64,000 nucleotides of DNA from Zoogloea sp041911615 (GTDB taxonomy: Bacteria > Pseudomonadota > Gammaproteobacteria > Burkholderiales > Rhodocyclaceae), in the NCBI RefSeq assembly GCF_041911615.1, contig NZ_JAYROR010000089.1, positions 1-64,000 on the forward strand. Reading direction: 5' to 3'. The first letter of the stretch is position 1; every line of letters starts with the position of its first letter. Made by a program: the position numbers and the translations under genes. Shown piece by piece: positions 31,899 to 40,728 of this stretch. Under the pieces are notes generated by a model. That model was not told the DNA's origin and searched no databases. It worked only from the letters and a program-made list of their open reading frames with translations.

Positions 31899-32905
31899 AA
31901 CTGGATACGGACAGGGTTGAGGTGTCGGTCGTCGTGCCGGCCTTCAACGAAGCCGAGGGGCTGCCCCGCTTTCTCGAAGAGATCGACCGGGTGATCGCGT
32001 CCCTCGATGTGCGCGCCGAGCTGGTTTTCGTGAACGATGGCTCGCAGGACGGCACCGAAGCGGTGTTGCAAGACATCGCACGTTTCCGGCCCGACGTGGT
32101 GCCGGTCAATTTTGCGCGCAACTTCGGCAAGGAAGCCGCGATGGCCGCCGGGCTCGCGGTGGCGAGCGGCGAGTGCGTGGTGTTCATGGACGCCGATCTG
32201 CAGCATCCGCCGCAGATCCTCGGCGAACTGCTCGCCAAGTGGCGCGAGGGCTACGACGTGGTGAATGGCCGCAAGCGCCGCCGCGGACAAGAGCCGGCCG
32301 TGTATCGCGCCTTCGCCAACCTGTTCAACGGCCTCATGAGCCGCGCGGTGGGGGGCGACATGGCTGGCGCCAGCGACTTCAAGCTGCTCGACCGCCAGGT
32401 GGTGGACACCCTGCTGCAGTTCCCCGAGCGCAATCGTTTTTTCCGCGGCATGGTGACCTGGGTTGGCTTCCGGGTGGCGGACGTGGAGTTCGACGTGCAG
32501 GAGCGCGAGATCGGCGCCACCAAGTGGTCGCTCGGTTCGCTGATGCGCTACTCGCTCAACAACCTGCTGGCCTTCTCGTCGATGCCACTGGTTGCGGTGG
32601 CCTACGTGGGCTTCGCCACCGTCGGCCTCGGCAGCCTGCTGCTGCTGCAGACGTTGTACCGTTACTTCGCCGGCACCGCGGCGATCGGCTTCACCACCGT
32701 GATCGCCGTGCAGGTGATGCTCGGCGGCATGATCCTGATGGCGCTGGGCGTCATCTCGATCTACATGGCGCGCATGTACGACGAGCAGAAGCAGCGCCCG
32801 ATGTTCATCATCCGTCGCCCGCGTCCGCGCCAGGCGAGCCGCGGCGGCGTGGACCGCAGCCCGCTGACCATCGCCGGCGGGCGCGATTTCGGAGACGGCC
32901 AATGA
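31895..32905 (+). CDS. Polyprenyl-phosphate glycosyltransferase (GT2, GtrB/DPM1-like)
   Basis: 336 residues. The GT-A domain starts SVVVPAFNEAEGLPRFL, with FVNDGS at 46-50 and the metal-binding DAD at 99-101 (MDADLQHPP). Two C-terminal membrane helices and a basic tail complete the GtrB/ArnC/DPM1 architecture. Such enzymes charge undecaprenyl phosphate with a sugar from a nucleotide sugar at the cytoplasmic face. Coupled by ATGA overlaps to gtrA-like and to the following membrane protein gene, it is the centre of the operon. Confidence 0.92.
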   Translation: MKLDTDRVEVSVVVPAFNEAEGLPRFLEEIDRVIASLDVRAELVFVNDGSQDGTEAVLQDIARFRPDVVPVNFARNFGKEAAMAAGLAVASGECVVFMDADLQHPPQILGELLAKWREGYDVVNGRKRRRGQEPAVYRAFANLFNGLMSRAVGGDMAGASDFKLLDRQVVDTLLQFPERNRFFRGMVTWVGFRVADVEFDVQEREIGATKWSLGSLMRYSLNNLLAFSSMPLVAVAYVGFATVGLGSLLLLQTLYRYFAGTAAIGFTTVIAVQVMLGGMILMALGVISIYMARMYDEQKQRPMFIIRRPRPRQASRGGVDRSPLTIAGGRDFGDGQ

Positions 32906-34710
32906 TCGGGCTCACCCGCAGTGAATCGCCGCTGACGCTGGCGGAAGGCGTCAAGGCCTTCGGGGTATTCCTGGTGCTCGCGCTGGTGCTGCATTTCCCG
33001 CACTACGGTTCGCACTACGGCGACCCCAACTTCGACTTCTACCTGCACTACCACTGGGCGAAGGAATACGCCGAGAGCGTCGCCCATGGCTGGTGGTATC
33101 CGCGCTGGACCTTCTTCGCCCGCTTCGGCCTGGGCGAGCCGGTGTTCGTGTTCTACTCGCCGCTCTACTACCTGCTGTCGGCGCTGCTGGCGCTGGGCGG
33201 AATGACCGTCTGGAACGCGATGCACGTGGTCGAGGTGCTGAGCAACGCGGTGTTCGGGCTGTTCGTCTATCTCACCTGCCGTCACTACGCGAGCAACCGG
33301 CTGGCCCTGGTGGCCGGCTTCGCGGCGTCGCTCAACCCCTTTCTGGTGATGCTGCATTACAAGTTCCAGGGCTTCGCCTGGGCGTCGGTGGGCTACGCGG
33401 CCCACGGGATGCTGCTGTGGGCGATGTTCCGACCCAAGGCCGACCCGGCGCGCATCAACCTGCTTGCCGCGGTGGCCCTCGGCATCGCAGTGGTCGGCCA
33501 CACGATGAGCACCCTGGTGATGCTGGTCTGCTACTCGGCGGCGGTGTTCGTCGCGCCGGCGGGCGGCGGCGAAGTGCGGGTGGCGGGGCTGCCGCGGCGT
33601 CTCGTCGCCTGGGGCTGCACCGTGGCACTGGGCCTCGGCATGGGGGCGATCTACCTGTTGCCGGCACTCGGTTCCCAGTCGCTGATCAATACCGACGCCT
33701 GGACCGGCCCGCACATCCTGCAGGCCTTCGCCTGGCCGACCTTCTCGGCGGTGATCCACGGCGTGCAGTGGTTCTCCTTCCAGTGGCCGCTGGCGGTGCC
33801 GGTGCTGGCCTTGCTGGTGGTGCAGGCGTGGTTCCTGTTCAAGTTGAAGGGTGCCGACGGGCAGCCGATCCGGCCGTTGCTGATGCAGCTCTTCCTGGTG
33901 CTGGCGGTGGCGGTGTTCTTCGCCTCGGAGCTGTCGTACCCGCTGTGGACGATCCAGTCGCCGCTGCTGCGCATCCAGTTGCCTTATCGCTTCCTGTCGG
34001 TGGCCTATGTGATGGTGATCGTCATCGGTGTGCTGGCGGCCCAGGCGGCGCGGGCCCGAGGCCGTCGCGGCTGGGAGATCGGCCTGGTCCGCTCGGTGGC
34101 GGCGGTGGGCGTGCTGGGGCTGTTGATCGCCGCCAAGGCGACTTACCTGGACGGTGGCAAGCTGCTGCCGGCGATGGCCCGCGACCAGTATTCGTTCGAG
34201 CTGCTGCCCCAGTGGTCGCGCACGCCCGACGGGGGCTTCGCCTGCGCTGTCGACCGCAATGCCTGCCTGCGTCTGCCGCTGAGTGCGGGGGCTTTCCGCG
34301 GTACGCCGGAATACGCCACCAAGCACGCCACGCCGGCGTTCTTCGACTGGGCGATGGCGGGCTTCGCGAAGGAGTGCGCGCAGCGCGGCGCGGTGTGCGG
34401 TCCGGCCCGCTACGTGTCCAACACCGTCGGCTGGCACATCGAGGCGCGCGCGGCGACGCCGCTGCGTCTGCCGGTGTTCCTGTTCCCGATGTGGGCGGTC
34501 GAGGTGGATGGCAAGCCCGTCCCGGCGGTGCACGACCCCGAAACAGGCTTGATCCAGGTCGAACTCGCACCCGGCGCCCACGAGGTGCGGCTCGAATGGA
34601 CGGAGACGCCGCTGTTCGCGATGGCACGCTGGGTCACAATCGTTTCCATCGGTGTGTTGATCGTGCTCGGGCTTGCTGGCAGAGTTCGACGTGGTGCCCA
34701 TTTCGGGTAG
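32902..34710 (+). CDS. Large multi-spanning membrane protein, possible lipid-sugar-dependent glycosyltransferase
   Basis: 602 residues from the ATG overlapping the previous stop. About twelve membrane helices are followed by a soluble C-terminal region of roughly 130 residues. An early periplasmic loop, HYGDPNFDFYLHYHWAKEY, and WTFFARFGLGEPVFVFYSPL resemble the GT-C-like family annotated as 6-pyruvoyl-tetrahydropterin synthase-related membrane proteins. In gtr-type operons the third gene is the strain-specific transferase that moves the flipped sugar onto its acceptor; that is the inferred role. No enzyme motif is certain. Confidence 0.75.
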   Translation: MIGLTRSESPLTLAEGVKAFGVFLVLALVLHFPHYGSHYGDPNFDFYLHYHWAKEYAESVAHGWWYPRWTFFARFGLGEPVFVFYSPLYYLLSALLALGGMTVWNAMHVVEVLSNAVFGLFVYLTCRHYASNRLALVAGFAASLNPFLVMLHYKFQGFAWASVGYAAHGMLLWAMFRPKADPARINLLAAVALGIAVVGHTMSTLVMLVCYSAAVFVAPAGGGEVRVAGLPRRLVAWGCTVALGLGMGAIYLLPALGSQSLINTDAWTGPHILQAFAWPTFSAVIHGVQWFSFQWPLAVPVLALLVVQAWFLFKLKGADGQPIRPLLMQLFLVLAVAVFFASELSYPLWTIQSPLLRIQLPYRFLSVAYVMVIVIGVLAAQAARARGRRGWEIGLVRSVAAVGVLGLLIAAKATYLDGGKLLPAMARDQYSFELLPQWSRTPDGGFACAVDRNACLRLPLSAGAFRGTPEYATKHATPAFFDWAMAGFAKECAQRGAVCGPARYVSNTVGWHIEARAATPLRLPVFLFPMWAVEVDGKPVPAVHDPETGLIQVELAPGAHEVRLEWTETPLFAMARWVTIVSIGVLIVLGLAGRVRRGAHFG

Positions 34711-34731
34711 ATGTTCGGTTGAAGAGTGTCC

Positions 34732-35943
34732 ATGACAGAAAAGTCAGTCCGTCCGCCGTGCTACGTGCTCGGCATCGAAACCCAGATCGGCCTGAGCCTG
34801 GTTCGCGAACTGGGCGAAGCGGGCGTCCCGGTGATCGGCATCGCCGCCCGGGACGACGCCATCGGGCTGCAGTCCCGTTACCTGACCCACGGCGAAGTGT
34901 TGCGCCACCCGCGCACCGACCAGGGCCTGGCCGAGCTGCGAGCCATCGGCGAAGGTCACGGTGCGGGTTATCTGCTGACCGTCTCGGAGGCCAATACCAC
35001 CTGGCTCATCGATAACCGCGACCGCCTCGGGGTGCTGCAGCCGCTGCTGCCGTCGAAGGAGGCCTTCGAGGTGGTGCTCGACAAGGAGCGCACCCTCGAG
35101 GTGGCCGAGGCGGTGGGCATCGAGGTGCCGCAAAGCGCCAACCCGACCTCCTGGGACGAGGTCGAGGCGCTGGCCCGCAGCTTCCCTTTCCCGGCGGTAT
35201 TGAAGTGGGCCGACCCCAACGGCGTGGCCCCGGCGCTGCACGCCAAAGGCATCGAGCTGGTCAAGGCCGAGTACGTCTATACCGCCGAGGAGTTCCTGCG
35301 CGTGGCCGGGCGCTATCGGCCGGTGGGCGTCTGGCCGCTGGTGCAGGCGTACTGCGCCGGGGTTGGCCTGGGTCAGTTCTTCTTCATGCACCGGGGCAAG
35401 GCGGTGCGGCGCTTCCAGCATCTGCGGGTGGCCGAGTGGCCGCCCGAGGGTGGGTTTTCGAGCGTCTGCGACGCGGTGCCGCTGGAGCGCTTCCGCGAAT
35501 TGCAGGCGCTGTCGATCCGTCTGCTCCAGGCGATCGGCTGGGAGGGCGTGGCGATGGTCGAATACCGCTACGATCCGGCGAGTGGGCGGGCCGTGCTGAT
35601 GGAAGTGAACGGCCGCTTCTGGGGAAGCTTCCCGCTGGCGATGTACTGCGGGGCGGGCTTCGGTCTGCTCGCCTACAGCCTGCAGGGGCAGGGCTTGATG
35701 CCCGAGCTGCCGCCGCTGCGCGAGAACCTGCGCTGCCGCATGGTGGCGACCGAGATCAAGCGCCTGAAGCGCATCCTGCTCGAGCCGGGGCAGATCCGCG
35801 ACCGCAGTTTCCGCGTCCGGCCGGTGCGCGAGGTGTTGCGTTTCGCGGTGGATTTCCTGCGCCCGTCGGTGCGCTACTACGTCTGGAGCCTGCGCGACAT
35901 CAAGCCCTTCTTCCGCGACGTGAAGAACGCGCTGGGCATCTGA
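34732..35943 (+). CDS. ATP-grasp enzyme
   Basis: 403 residues from the ATG at 34732; a GTG two codons earlier is possible. The ATP-grasp architecture is visible: an N-terminal Rossmann part (YVLGIETQIGLSLVRELGEAG), a central lysine region (FPAVLKWADPNG), and the metal-binding end AMVEYRYDPASGRAVLMEVNGRFWGS with the E-x-N triad. The family joins a carboxylate to an amine or other nucleophile. In a glycan operon it might add an amino acid or similar group to a sugar or lipid, which is inference. The operon ends with a strong terminator. Confidence 0.87.
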   Translation: MTEKSVRPPCYVLGIETQIGLSLVRELGEAGVPVIGIAARDDAIGLQSRYLTHGEVLRHPRTDQGLAELRAIGEGHGAGYLLTVSEANTTWLIDNRDRLGVLQPLLPSKEAFEVVLDKERTLEVAEAVGIEVPQSANPTSWDEVEALARSFPFPAVLKWADPNGVAPALHAKGIELVKAEYVYTAEEFLRVAGRYRPVGVWPLVQAYCAGVGLGQFFFMHRGKAVRRFQHLRVAEWPPEGGFSSVCDAVPLERFRELQALSIRLLQAIGWEGVAMVEYRYDPASGRAVLMEVNGRFWGSFPLAMYCGAGFGLLAYSLQGQGLMPELPPLRENLRCRMVATEIKRLKRILLEPGQIRDRSFRVRPVREVLRFAVDFLRPSVRYYVWSLRDIKPFFRDVKNALGI

Positions 35944-35982
35944 CCCGGCGTCGGCCGCCATCCGGCCGGGCGTGAACGAAAC

Positions 35983-36010
35983 CAGCCGGGCGCGCGCCCG
36001 GCTGTTTTCG
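35983..36010 (+). terminator. Intrinsic terminator of the glycan operon
   Basis: CAGCCGGGCG and CGCCCGGCTG pair perfectly with a two-base gap and are followed by TTTTCGTTTC. It lies 40 bases after the ATP-grasp stop. On the opposite strand the tail is GTTTCG, so it may also help end the minus-strand gene that finishes at 36044. Confidence 0.8.
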
Positions 36011-36043
36011 TTTCAGGGGCGCCGTGGCCCTTGCTTGGTGGGA

Positions 36044-36592
36044 TCAGCGTCCGAAATGGGCCTTGACGCGCGCGACGCACTGGTCCTTGGCGTCGCCGGC
36101 GAGGGCGTCGCACTTTTCCTTTTCGGTGGCGTAGGCCGCGTCGTTCTTGGCCTCGGCGGCGTCATGCCAGGCTTCCTGGGTCTTCAGGCGGGCCTTGGCG
36201 TCTTCCTGGGCGTGCACGTAGGCTTCCTTGGCTTCCTTCTTGCACACGTCCTTGGCGTTGCCGGTCTTGTCGTCGCACATTTCCTTGGCGAGCTTGTAGT
36301 CCGCTTCGGCGATTTCCTTGCGGGCGTCGTAGGCCGCGGCTGCGGTGCCCTTGGCGCGGGCGTGGGCACTTTCGACCGTGCGGGTGCGCTCGGCCTTGGC
36401 CTTCAGCTTGCACACGTCGGCGCCGTTGCCGGAGAGCTTGGCGCATTCCTTCAGGGCGGCGTCGTAGGTCTGCTCGGCCTGCTGCTTGGTGGCGTCGTAG
36501 GGGGCGGTGCTGCTCGCCGCGAAGGCGGGAGCGGCCGTCAGGGCGGCGACGGCGAAGGCGGGCAGGATGCGGCGGGCGAAGTGGGAAATCAT
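36044..36592 (-). CDS. Exported Ala/Lys-rich protein with three cysteine-pair repeats
   Basis: 182 residues from the ATG at 36592, which has AGGAG ten bases upstream. A clear signal peptide (RILPAFAVAALTAAPAFA) is followed by a helical, charged protein. The same unit recurs three times: CAKLSGNGADVC, CDDKTGNAKDVC and CDALAGDAKDQC, each preceded by a Y-x-x-x-K/E-rich helix and followed by a lysine-rich helix. Paired cysteines C-x9-10-C suggest disulfide-stapled helical hairpins in the periplasm. I do not recognise an assigned function. It lies alone between two terminators. Confidence 0.82.
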   Translation of the reverse strand: MISHFARRILPAFAVAALTAAPAFAASSTAPYDATKQQAEQTYDAALKECAKLSGNGADVCKLKAKAERTRTVESAHARAKGTAAAAYDARKEIAEADYKLAKEMCDDKTGNAKDVCKKEAKEAYVHAQEDAKARLKTQEAWHDAAEAKNDAAYATEKEKCDALAGDAKDQCVARVKAHFGR

Positions 36593-36784
36593 GGCGTTGC
36601 TCCTTGTCGTGTTGGCTGAGGTCGGTGGCGCGGTGTCGCGGCGGGGGGCCGGCGGCTGCGTCACTGGCTGTCAGATTACGGATCGGCGCGGGTCGCCACC
36701 GCCGGCGTGCGCCTACAGCCCCTGCCGGGGAAGGCCGAAAAGCGCGTAAGCCGATGCCTACGCGTGGTGGGCGGACGCCGGACG

Positions 36785-36814
36785 TGAAAACGGCCAGCCC
36801 AAGGGCCGGCCGTT
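36785..36814 (-). terminator. Intrinsic terminator of ppc
   Basis: On the minus strand AACGGCCGGCCC pairs with GGGCTGGCCGTT around TT, a 12-bp stem with one wobble, followed by TTTTC. It starts 22 bases after the ppc stop. Confidence 0.85.
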
Positions 36815-36836
36815 GCGGAGCCGCGAAGCGCAGGCT

Positions 36837-39599
36837 TCAGCCGCTGTTGCGCAGGCCCGCGGCGACGCCGTTGATCGACAGCAGGATACCGCGCCGCACG
36901 CGCTCGTCCTGGTGACCGTCGCGGTAGCGGTGGAGGAGTTCGACCTGCACGTGGTTGAGCGGATCGAGGTACGGGAAGCGGTTGTGGATCGAGCGCTTGA
37001 GGAGCGGGTTGGCGTCGAGCAGCGCGCCCTGGCCGGAGATGGTGAGCAGGGCCTGCAGGGTGTCGGCGTGTTCCTGCTCGATGCGCGGGAAGATCGCCTC
37101 GCGCAGCGCGCCGTCCTTCACCAGATCGGCGTAGCGGCTGGCGATGGCGATGTCGCTCTTGGCGAGCACCATGTCCATGTTGGAGAGCAGGGTGGCGAAG
37201 AACGACCATTCCTTGTGCATCGCCTTGAGGCGCGCGAGGCCGGCGTCGCCGTGCTTCGCCAGGTAGGCCTGCACCGCGGAACCGAAGCCGTACCAGCCCG
37301 GCAGCATCAGCCGGCACTGGGCCCAGCTGAACACCCACGGGATCGCCCGCAGGTCTTCGATGGCCGTCGACTTTTTGCGCGAGGCGGGGCGGCTGCCGAT
37401 GTTGAGGGCGGCGATTTCGGAGATCACGGTGGATTCCCAGAAATAGCGCTCGAAGCCGTCGGTCTCGTAGACCAGGTTGCGGTAGGCCTTGAAGGCGCCG
37501 TCGGAGAGCTCGTCCATCGCCTCGAGGTATTCGGGGCGCGGGGCCGGGTCGCGCGGGGCGAAGAGGGTGGCTTCGAGCGTGGCGGCGGCGAGCACCTCCA
37601 GGTTGCGGCGGCCGACTTCCGGGTTGGCGTACTTGGAGGCAATCACCTCGCCCTGCTCGGTGAGGCGGATCTGGCCTTGCACGGCGCCGCCCGGCTGGGC
37701 CAGGATCGCCTGGTAGCTGGGGCCGCCGCCGCGGCCGACCGAGCCGCCGCGGCCGTGGAACAGGCGCAGGCGCACGTTGTGGCGGGCGAAGGTGTCCACG
37801 AGGCCGATCTCGGCCTTGTAGAGCTCCCAGCCGGAGGTGAGGAAGCCGCCGTCCTTGTTGCTGTCGGAGTAGCCGAGCATCACTTCCTGCTCCCGCTTGC
37901 GGGATTCCAGCAGCGCCATGTAGGCGGGGATGGCGAACAGCCGGTCCATCACGCCAGCGGCGTTCTGCAGGTCGCCGATGGTCTCGAAGAGCGGGATGAT
38001 GTTCACGTCGAGCACGCCTTCGGCCGGGCGCAGCAGGCCGGCTTCCTTGGCGAGCACGGCGACCTCCAGCAGGTCGGAGACGTCGTCGGTCTTGGAGATG
38101 ATGCAGTTGGGCACCGCGGCCTTGCCGTAGCGCAGGTGGGCGGCGCGGGCGGCGCGGAAGATCGCCAGCTCGCCGCGGGTCTCGTCGGAGTAATCGAGCC
38201 ACGGCGAGGCGAGCAGGCGCGGGCTGGCGAGCTCATCGAGCAGCATCTCGACGCGGCCGGCCTCGTCGAGCGCGAGGTAGTCGCGGGCGGGGTCGATGGA
38301 CTTGATGAGTTCGGCCACCACGCGTTCATGCACGTCGGAGTTCTGGCGCAGGTCGATGGGCGCCAGATGGAAGCCGAACACCGACACCGCCCGGCGCAGC
38401 AGGCGCAGGCGGCCGCGGGCGAGGCTGCCCAGGCCGTTGGCGGTGAGGGAGCGGTGGATCACCTCCAACTCGTCGGCCAGCGCCTCGGGGCTGTCGTAGG
38501 GCGCGGCCGGGGCAACGGCGTGGCGCGGCGGCTGGTGGCCGAGCAGGCGCGCGTAGGTGGCGGCGAGGCGCGCATACACGCCGGTGAGCGCGCGCCGGTA
38601 GGGCTCGTCGGCGCGGTGCGGCGAGCCGTCCGGCGAGGCTTCGGCGAGGCGCAGCAGCGCGTCGGAGGCGCTCACCAGGCCCTGGGCGATGGACAGCTGC
38701 GAGCCCAGGGTGTGCACCTCGTCCATGTAGAAGGTGAGGACCTTCTCGGCCTGCACGGCGAGCGCCTTTTCGAGGATTTCGGCGGTGACGAAGGGGTTGC
38801 CGTCCCGGTCGCCGCCGATCCAGCTGCCCACCTTCATGAAGTTGGGCAGCTCCAGCGCGCCCCAGCTACGGTCGTGGGCGGCGAGGCGGTCCTCGACGCC
38901 GGCGTAAAGACGCGGCAGCTCGCGCAGGAAGGTGTAGTCGAAGTACGACAGGCCGTTGGTGACTTCGTCCATCACCGACAGCTTCTCGGTGCGCAGCATC
39001 CGCGTCTGCCACAGGGTGAGCACGGCACGGCGCAGCGCTTCGTCGTTGGCGTCCTGCTCCTCGGGCGTGAGCTGCATGCGGTCGCGCTCGTCGAGCAGGC
39101 GGGCGATCGCCATCTGGCAGTTGAGGATGCTCTTGCGCTGCACTTCGGTCGGGTGGGCGGTGAGCACCGGCACCACGTTGGCGGTTTCGAAGAAGGCGGA
39201 CAGCTCCGGCGCCGCCATGCCGGCGTCGAAGGCGCGCTGCAGGGCGTGGGCGAGGCTGCCCTCGCGCGGCGCGGAGCCGGCGATCTGGTGGGCGCGGGAG
39301 CGGCGGATGTGGTGCTGGTCCTCGGCGATGTTGGCCAGGTGCGAGAAGTAGCTGAAGGCCCGCACCACGTCGATGGTCTGGTCGCGGGAGAGGGAGTCCA
39401 GCGTGGCTTCGAGTTCGCGGCGGGCGGCGTGGTCTTCGTGGCGGCGGAAGCGGATCGAGCACTGGCGGATCGCCTCGACCAGATCGAACACGGCCTCGCC
39501 CTCCTGGGCGCGCACGGTGTCGCCGAGAATGCGGCCGAGCAGGCGGATGTCGTCGCGCAGGGGGAGGTCTTTGTCGTCGCTCTTGTTGTGTTCGCTCAT
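36837..39599 (-). CDS. ppc: Phosphoenolpyruvate carboxylase
   Basis: 920 residues from the ATG at 39599. It makes oxaloacetate from PEP and bicarbonate, an anaplerotic reaction. The catalytic histidine is H149 in VLTAHPTEVQRKS; the second signature is GYSDSNKDGGFLTS, and FHGRGGSVGRGGGPSY is the glycine-rich loop. The C-terminus ends SINGVAAGLRNSG, the conserved PEPC end. It is divergent from hemC across 190 bases and has its own terminator. Confidence 0.98.
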   Translation of the reverse strand: MSEHNKSDDKDLPLRDDIRLLGRILGDTVRAQEGEAVFDLVEAIRQCSIRFRRHEDHAARRELEATLDSLSRDQTIDVVRAFSYFSHLANIAEDQHHIRRSRAHQIAGSAPREGSLAHALQRAFDAGMAAPELSAFFETANVVPVLTAHPTEVQRKSILNCQMAIARLLDERDRMQLTPEEQDANDEALRRAVLTLWQTRMLRTEKLSVMDEVTNGLSYFDYTFLRELPRLYAGVEDRLAAHDRSWGALELPNFMKVGSWIGGDRDGNPFVTAEILEKALAVQAEKVLTFYMDEVHTLGSQLSIAQGLVSASDALLRLAEASPDGSPHRADEPYRRALTGVYARLAATYARLLGHQPPRHAVAPAAPYDSPEALADELEVIHRSLTANGLGSLARGRLRLLRRAVSVFGFHLAPIDLRQNSDVHERVVAELIKSIDPARDYLALDEAGRVEMLLDELASPRLLASPWLDYSDETRGELAIFRAARAAHLRYGKAAVPNCIISKTDDVSDLLEVAVLAKEAGLLRPAEGVLDVNIIPLFETIGDLQNAAGVMDRLFAIPAYMALLESRKREQEVMLGYSDSNKDGGFLTSGWELYKAEIGLVDTFARHNVRLRLFHGRGGSVGRGGGPSYQAILAQPGGAVQGQIRLTEQGEVIASKYANPEVGRRNLEVLAAATLEATLFAPRDPAPRPEYLEAMDELSDGAFKAYRNLVYETDGFERYFWESTVISEIAALNIGSRPASRKKSTAIEDLRAIPWVFSWAQCRLMLPGWYGFGSAVQAYLAKHGDAGLARLKAMHKEWSFFATLLSNMDMVLAKSDIAIASRYADLVKDGALREAIFPRIEQEHADTLQALLTISGQGALLDANPLLKRSIHNRFPYLDPLNHVQVELLHRYRDGHQDERVRRGILLSINGVAAGLRNSG

Positions 39600-39653
39600 C
39601 GGAAATCCTGTCCAGTCGGTTGCGGTCGGCGCGGGAGGCGCAGCAGGGGGCCA

Positions 39654-39662
39654 TGCTAGAAT
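39654..39662 (+). promoter_or_regulatory. Candidate hemCDXY promoter (extended -10)
   Basis: TGCTAGAAT is an extended -10 element (TG-N-TAGAAT). No good -35 is seen at the right distance. Transcription would start near 39669, about 120 bases before hemC, in the divergent region shared with ppc. Confidence 0.4.
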
Positions 39663-39789
39663 CCCGGCCCGGATGCCCGCCATAGGTGGCTACCCTGATG
39701 CTGCACTGCAGAAGCCGCAGATTGCCGCCCGAGCCCGCCGCTGTCCATCCTCGCGTCACCACCATCAACCCTTGCCGAGCCCGAATACC

Positions 39790-40719
39790 GTGAGCGCCCC
39801 TACGCCCGACCGCATCGTCATCGCCACCCGTGAAAGCCGCCTCGCCCTGTGGCAGGCCGAGCACGTCAAGGCCCGCCTCGAAGCCCTCTACCCGTCCTGC
39901 AAGGTCGAACTGCTGGGCATGACCACCCGCGGCGACCAGATCCTCGACCGGCCGCTGGCCAAGGTCGGCGGCAAGGGCCTGTTCGTCAAGGAACTCGAAA
40001 CCGCGCTCCTCGACCGCGCCGCCGACATCGCCGTGCATTCGATGAAGGACGTGCCGATGACCCTCGCGCCCGAGTTCGCGCTGGTGGCCATCGCCGAGCG
40101 CGAGGTGCCGCTCGACGCCTTCGTCTCCAACAAGTACGAGAGCCTCGACGACATGCCACCGGGCGCCGTGGTGGGCACCTCCAGCCTGCGCCGCGAATCC
40201 CAGATCCACGCCCAGTACCCGATGCTGGCCGTCACCAGCCTGCGCGGCAACCTCGACACCCGCCTGCGCAAGCTCGACGAAGGCCAGTACGACGCGATCA
40301 TCCTCGCCGCCGCCGGCCTGACCCGCCTGGGCCTCGCCAGCCGCATCCGCGCCACGCTGTCGTCCGACGTGTCCCTGCCGGCCGCCGGCCAGGGTGCGCT
40401 GGGCATCGAGGCGCTGTCCGACCGGCCCGAAGTCGCTGCTTGGATCGCCCCGCTCGCCGACGCCAACTCCGCTGCCTGCGTCCGCGCCGAGCGCGCCACC
40501 TCCCGCGCCCTGGCCGGCAGCTGCGAAGTGCCGCTGGGCGCCTACGCCGAAGTGAAGGACGGCGAACTGTGGCTGCGCGGCTTCGTCGCCCTGCCCGACG
40601 GCTCGCGCATCGCCCGCGCCGAGCGCCGCGGCCCGATCGACCAGCCCGAAGCCCTCGGCCTCGCGCTGGCCGAAGACCTGCGCGCCGACGGCGCCGACGA
40701 CATCCTCGCCGGCCTGTAA
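39790..40719 (+). CDS. hemC: Porphobilinogen deaminase (hydroxymethylbilane synthase)
   Basis: 309 residues from a GTG at 39790; no ATG gives the conserved N-terminus RIVIATRESRLALWQAEHV. The enzyme links four porphobilinogen units into hydroxymethylbilane. The dipyrromethane cofactor is bound by C245 in LAGSCEVPLGAYA. The arginine-rich substrate loop TSSLRRESQI and the DVPM loop (HSMKDVPMTL) are present. First gene of hemC-hemD-hemX-hemY, with 9 bases to hemD. Confidence 0.98.
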   Translation: MSAPTPDRIVIATRESRLALWQAEHVKARLEALYPSCKVELLGMTTRGDQILDRPLAKVGGKGLFVKELETALLDRAADIAVHSMKDVPMTLAPEFALVAIAEREVPLDAFVSNKYESLDDMPPGAVVGTSSLRRESQIHAQYPMLAVTSLRGNLDTRLRKLDEGQYDAIILAAAGLTRLGLASRIRATLSSDVSLPAAGQGALGIEALSDRPEVAAWIAPLADANSAACVRAERATSRALAGSCEVPLGAYAEVKDGELWLRGFVALPDGSRIARAERRGPIDQPEALGLALAEDLRADGADDILAGL

Positions 40720-40728
40720 GCCCGCGAC

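Noticed and set aside
36813..39659. A very long open frame (948 codons) on the plus strand opposite ppc, and similar long frames opposite the hybrid kinase, pilL and the YgiQ gene
   Set aside because: High-GC coding DNA routinely leaves the antisense frames open. These translations are low-complexity (Gly/Ala/Arg/Val/His-rich), have no motifs, and lie exactly opposite genes with complete catalytic signatures.
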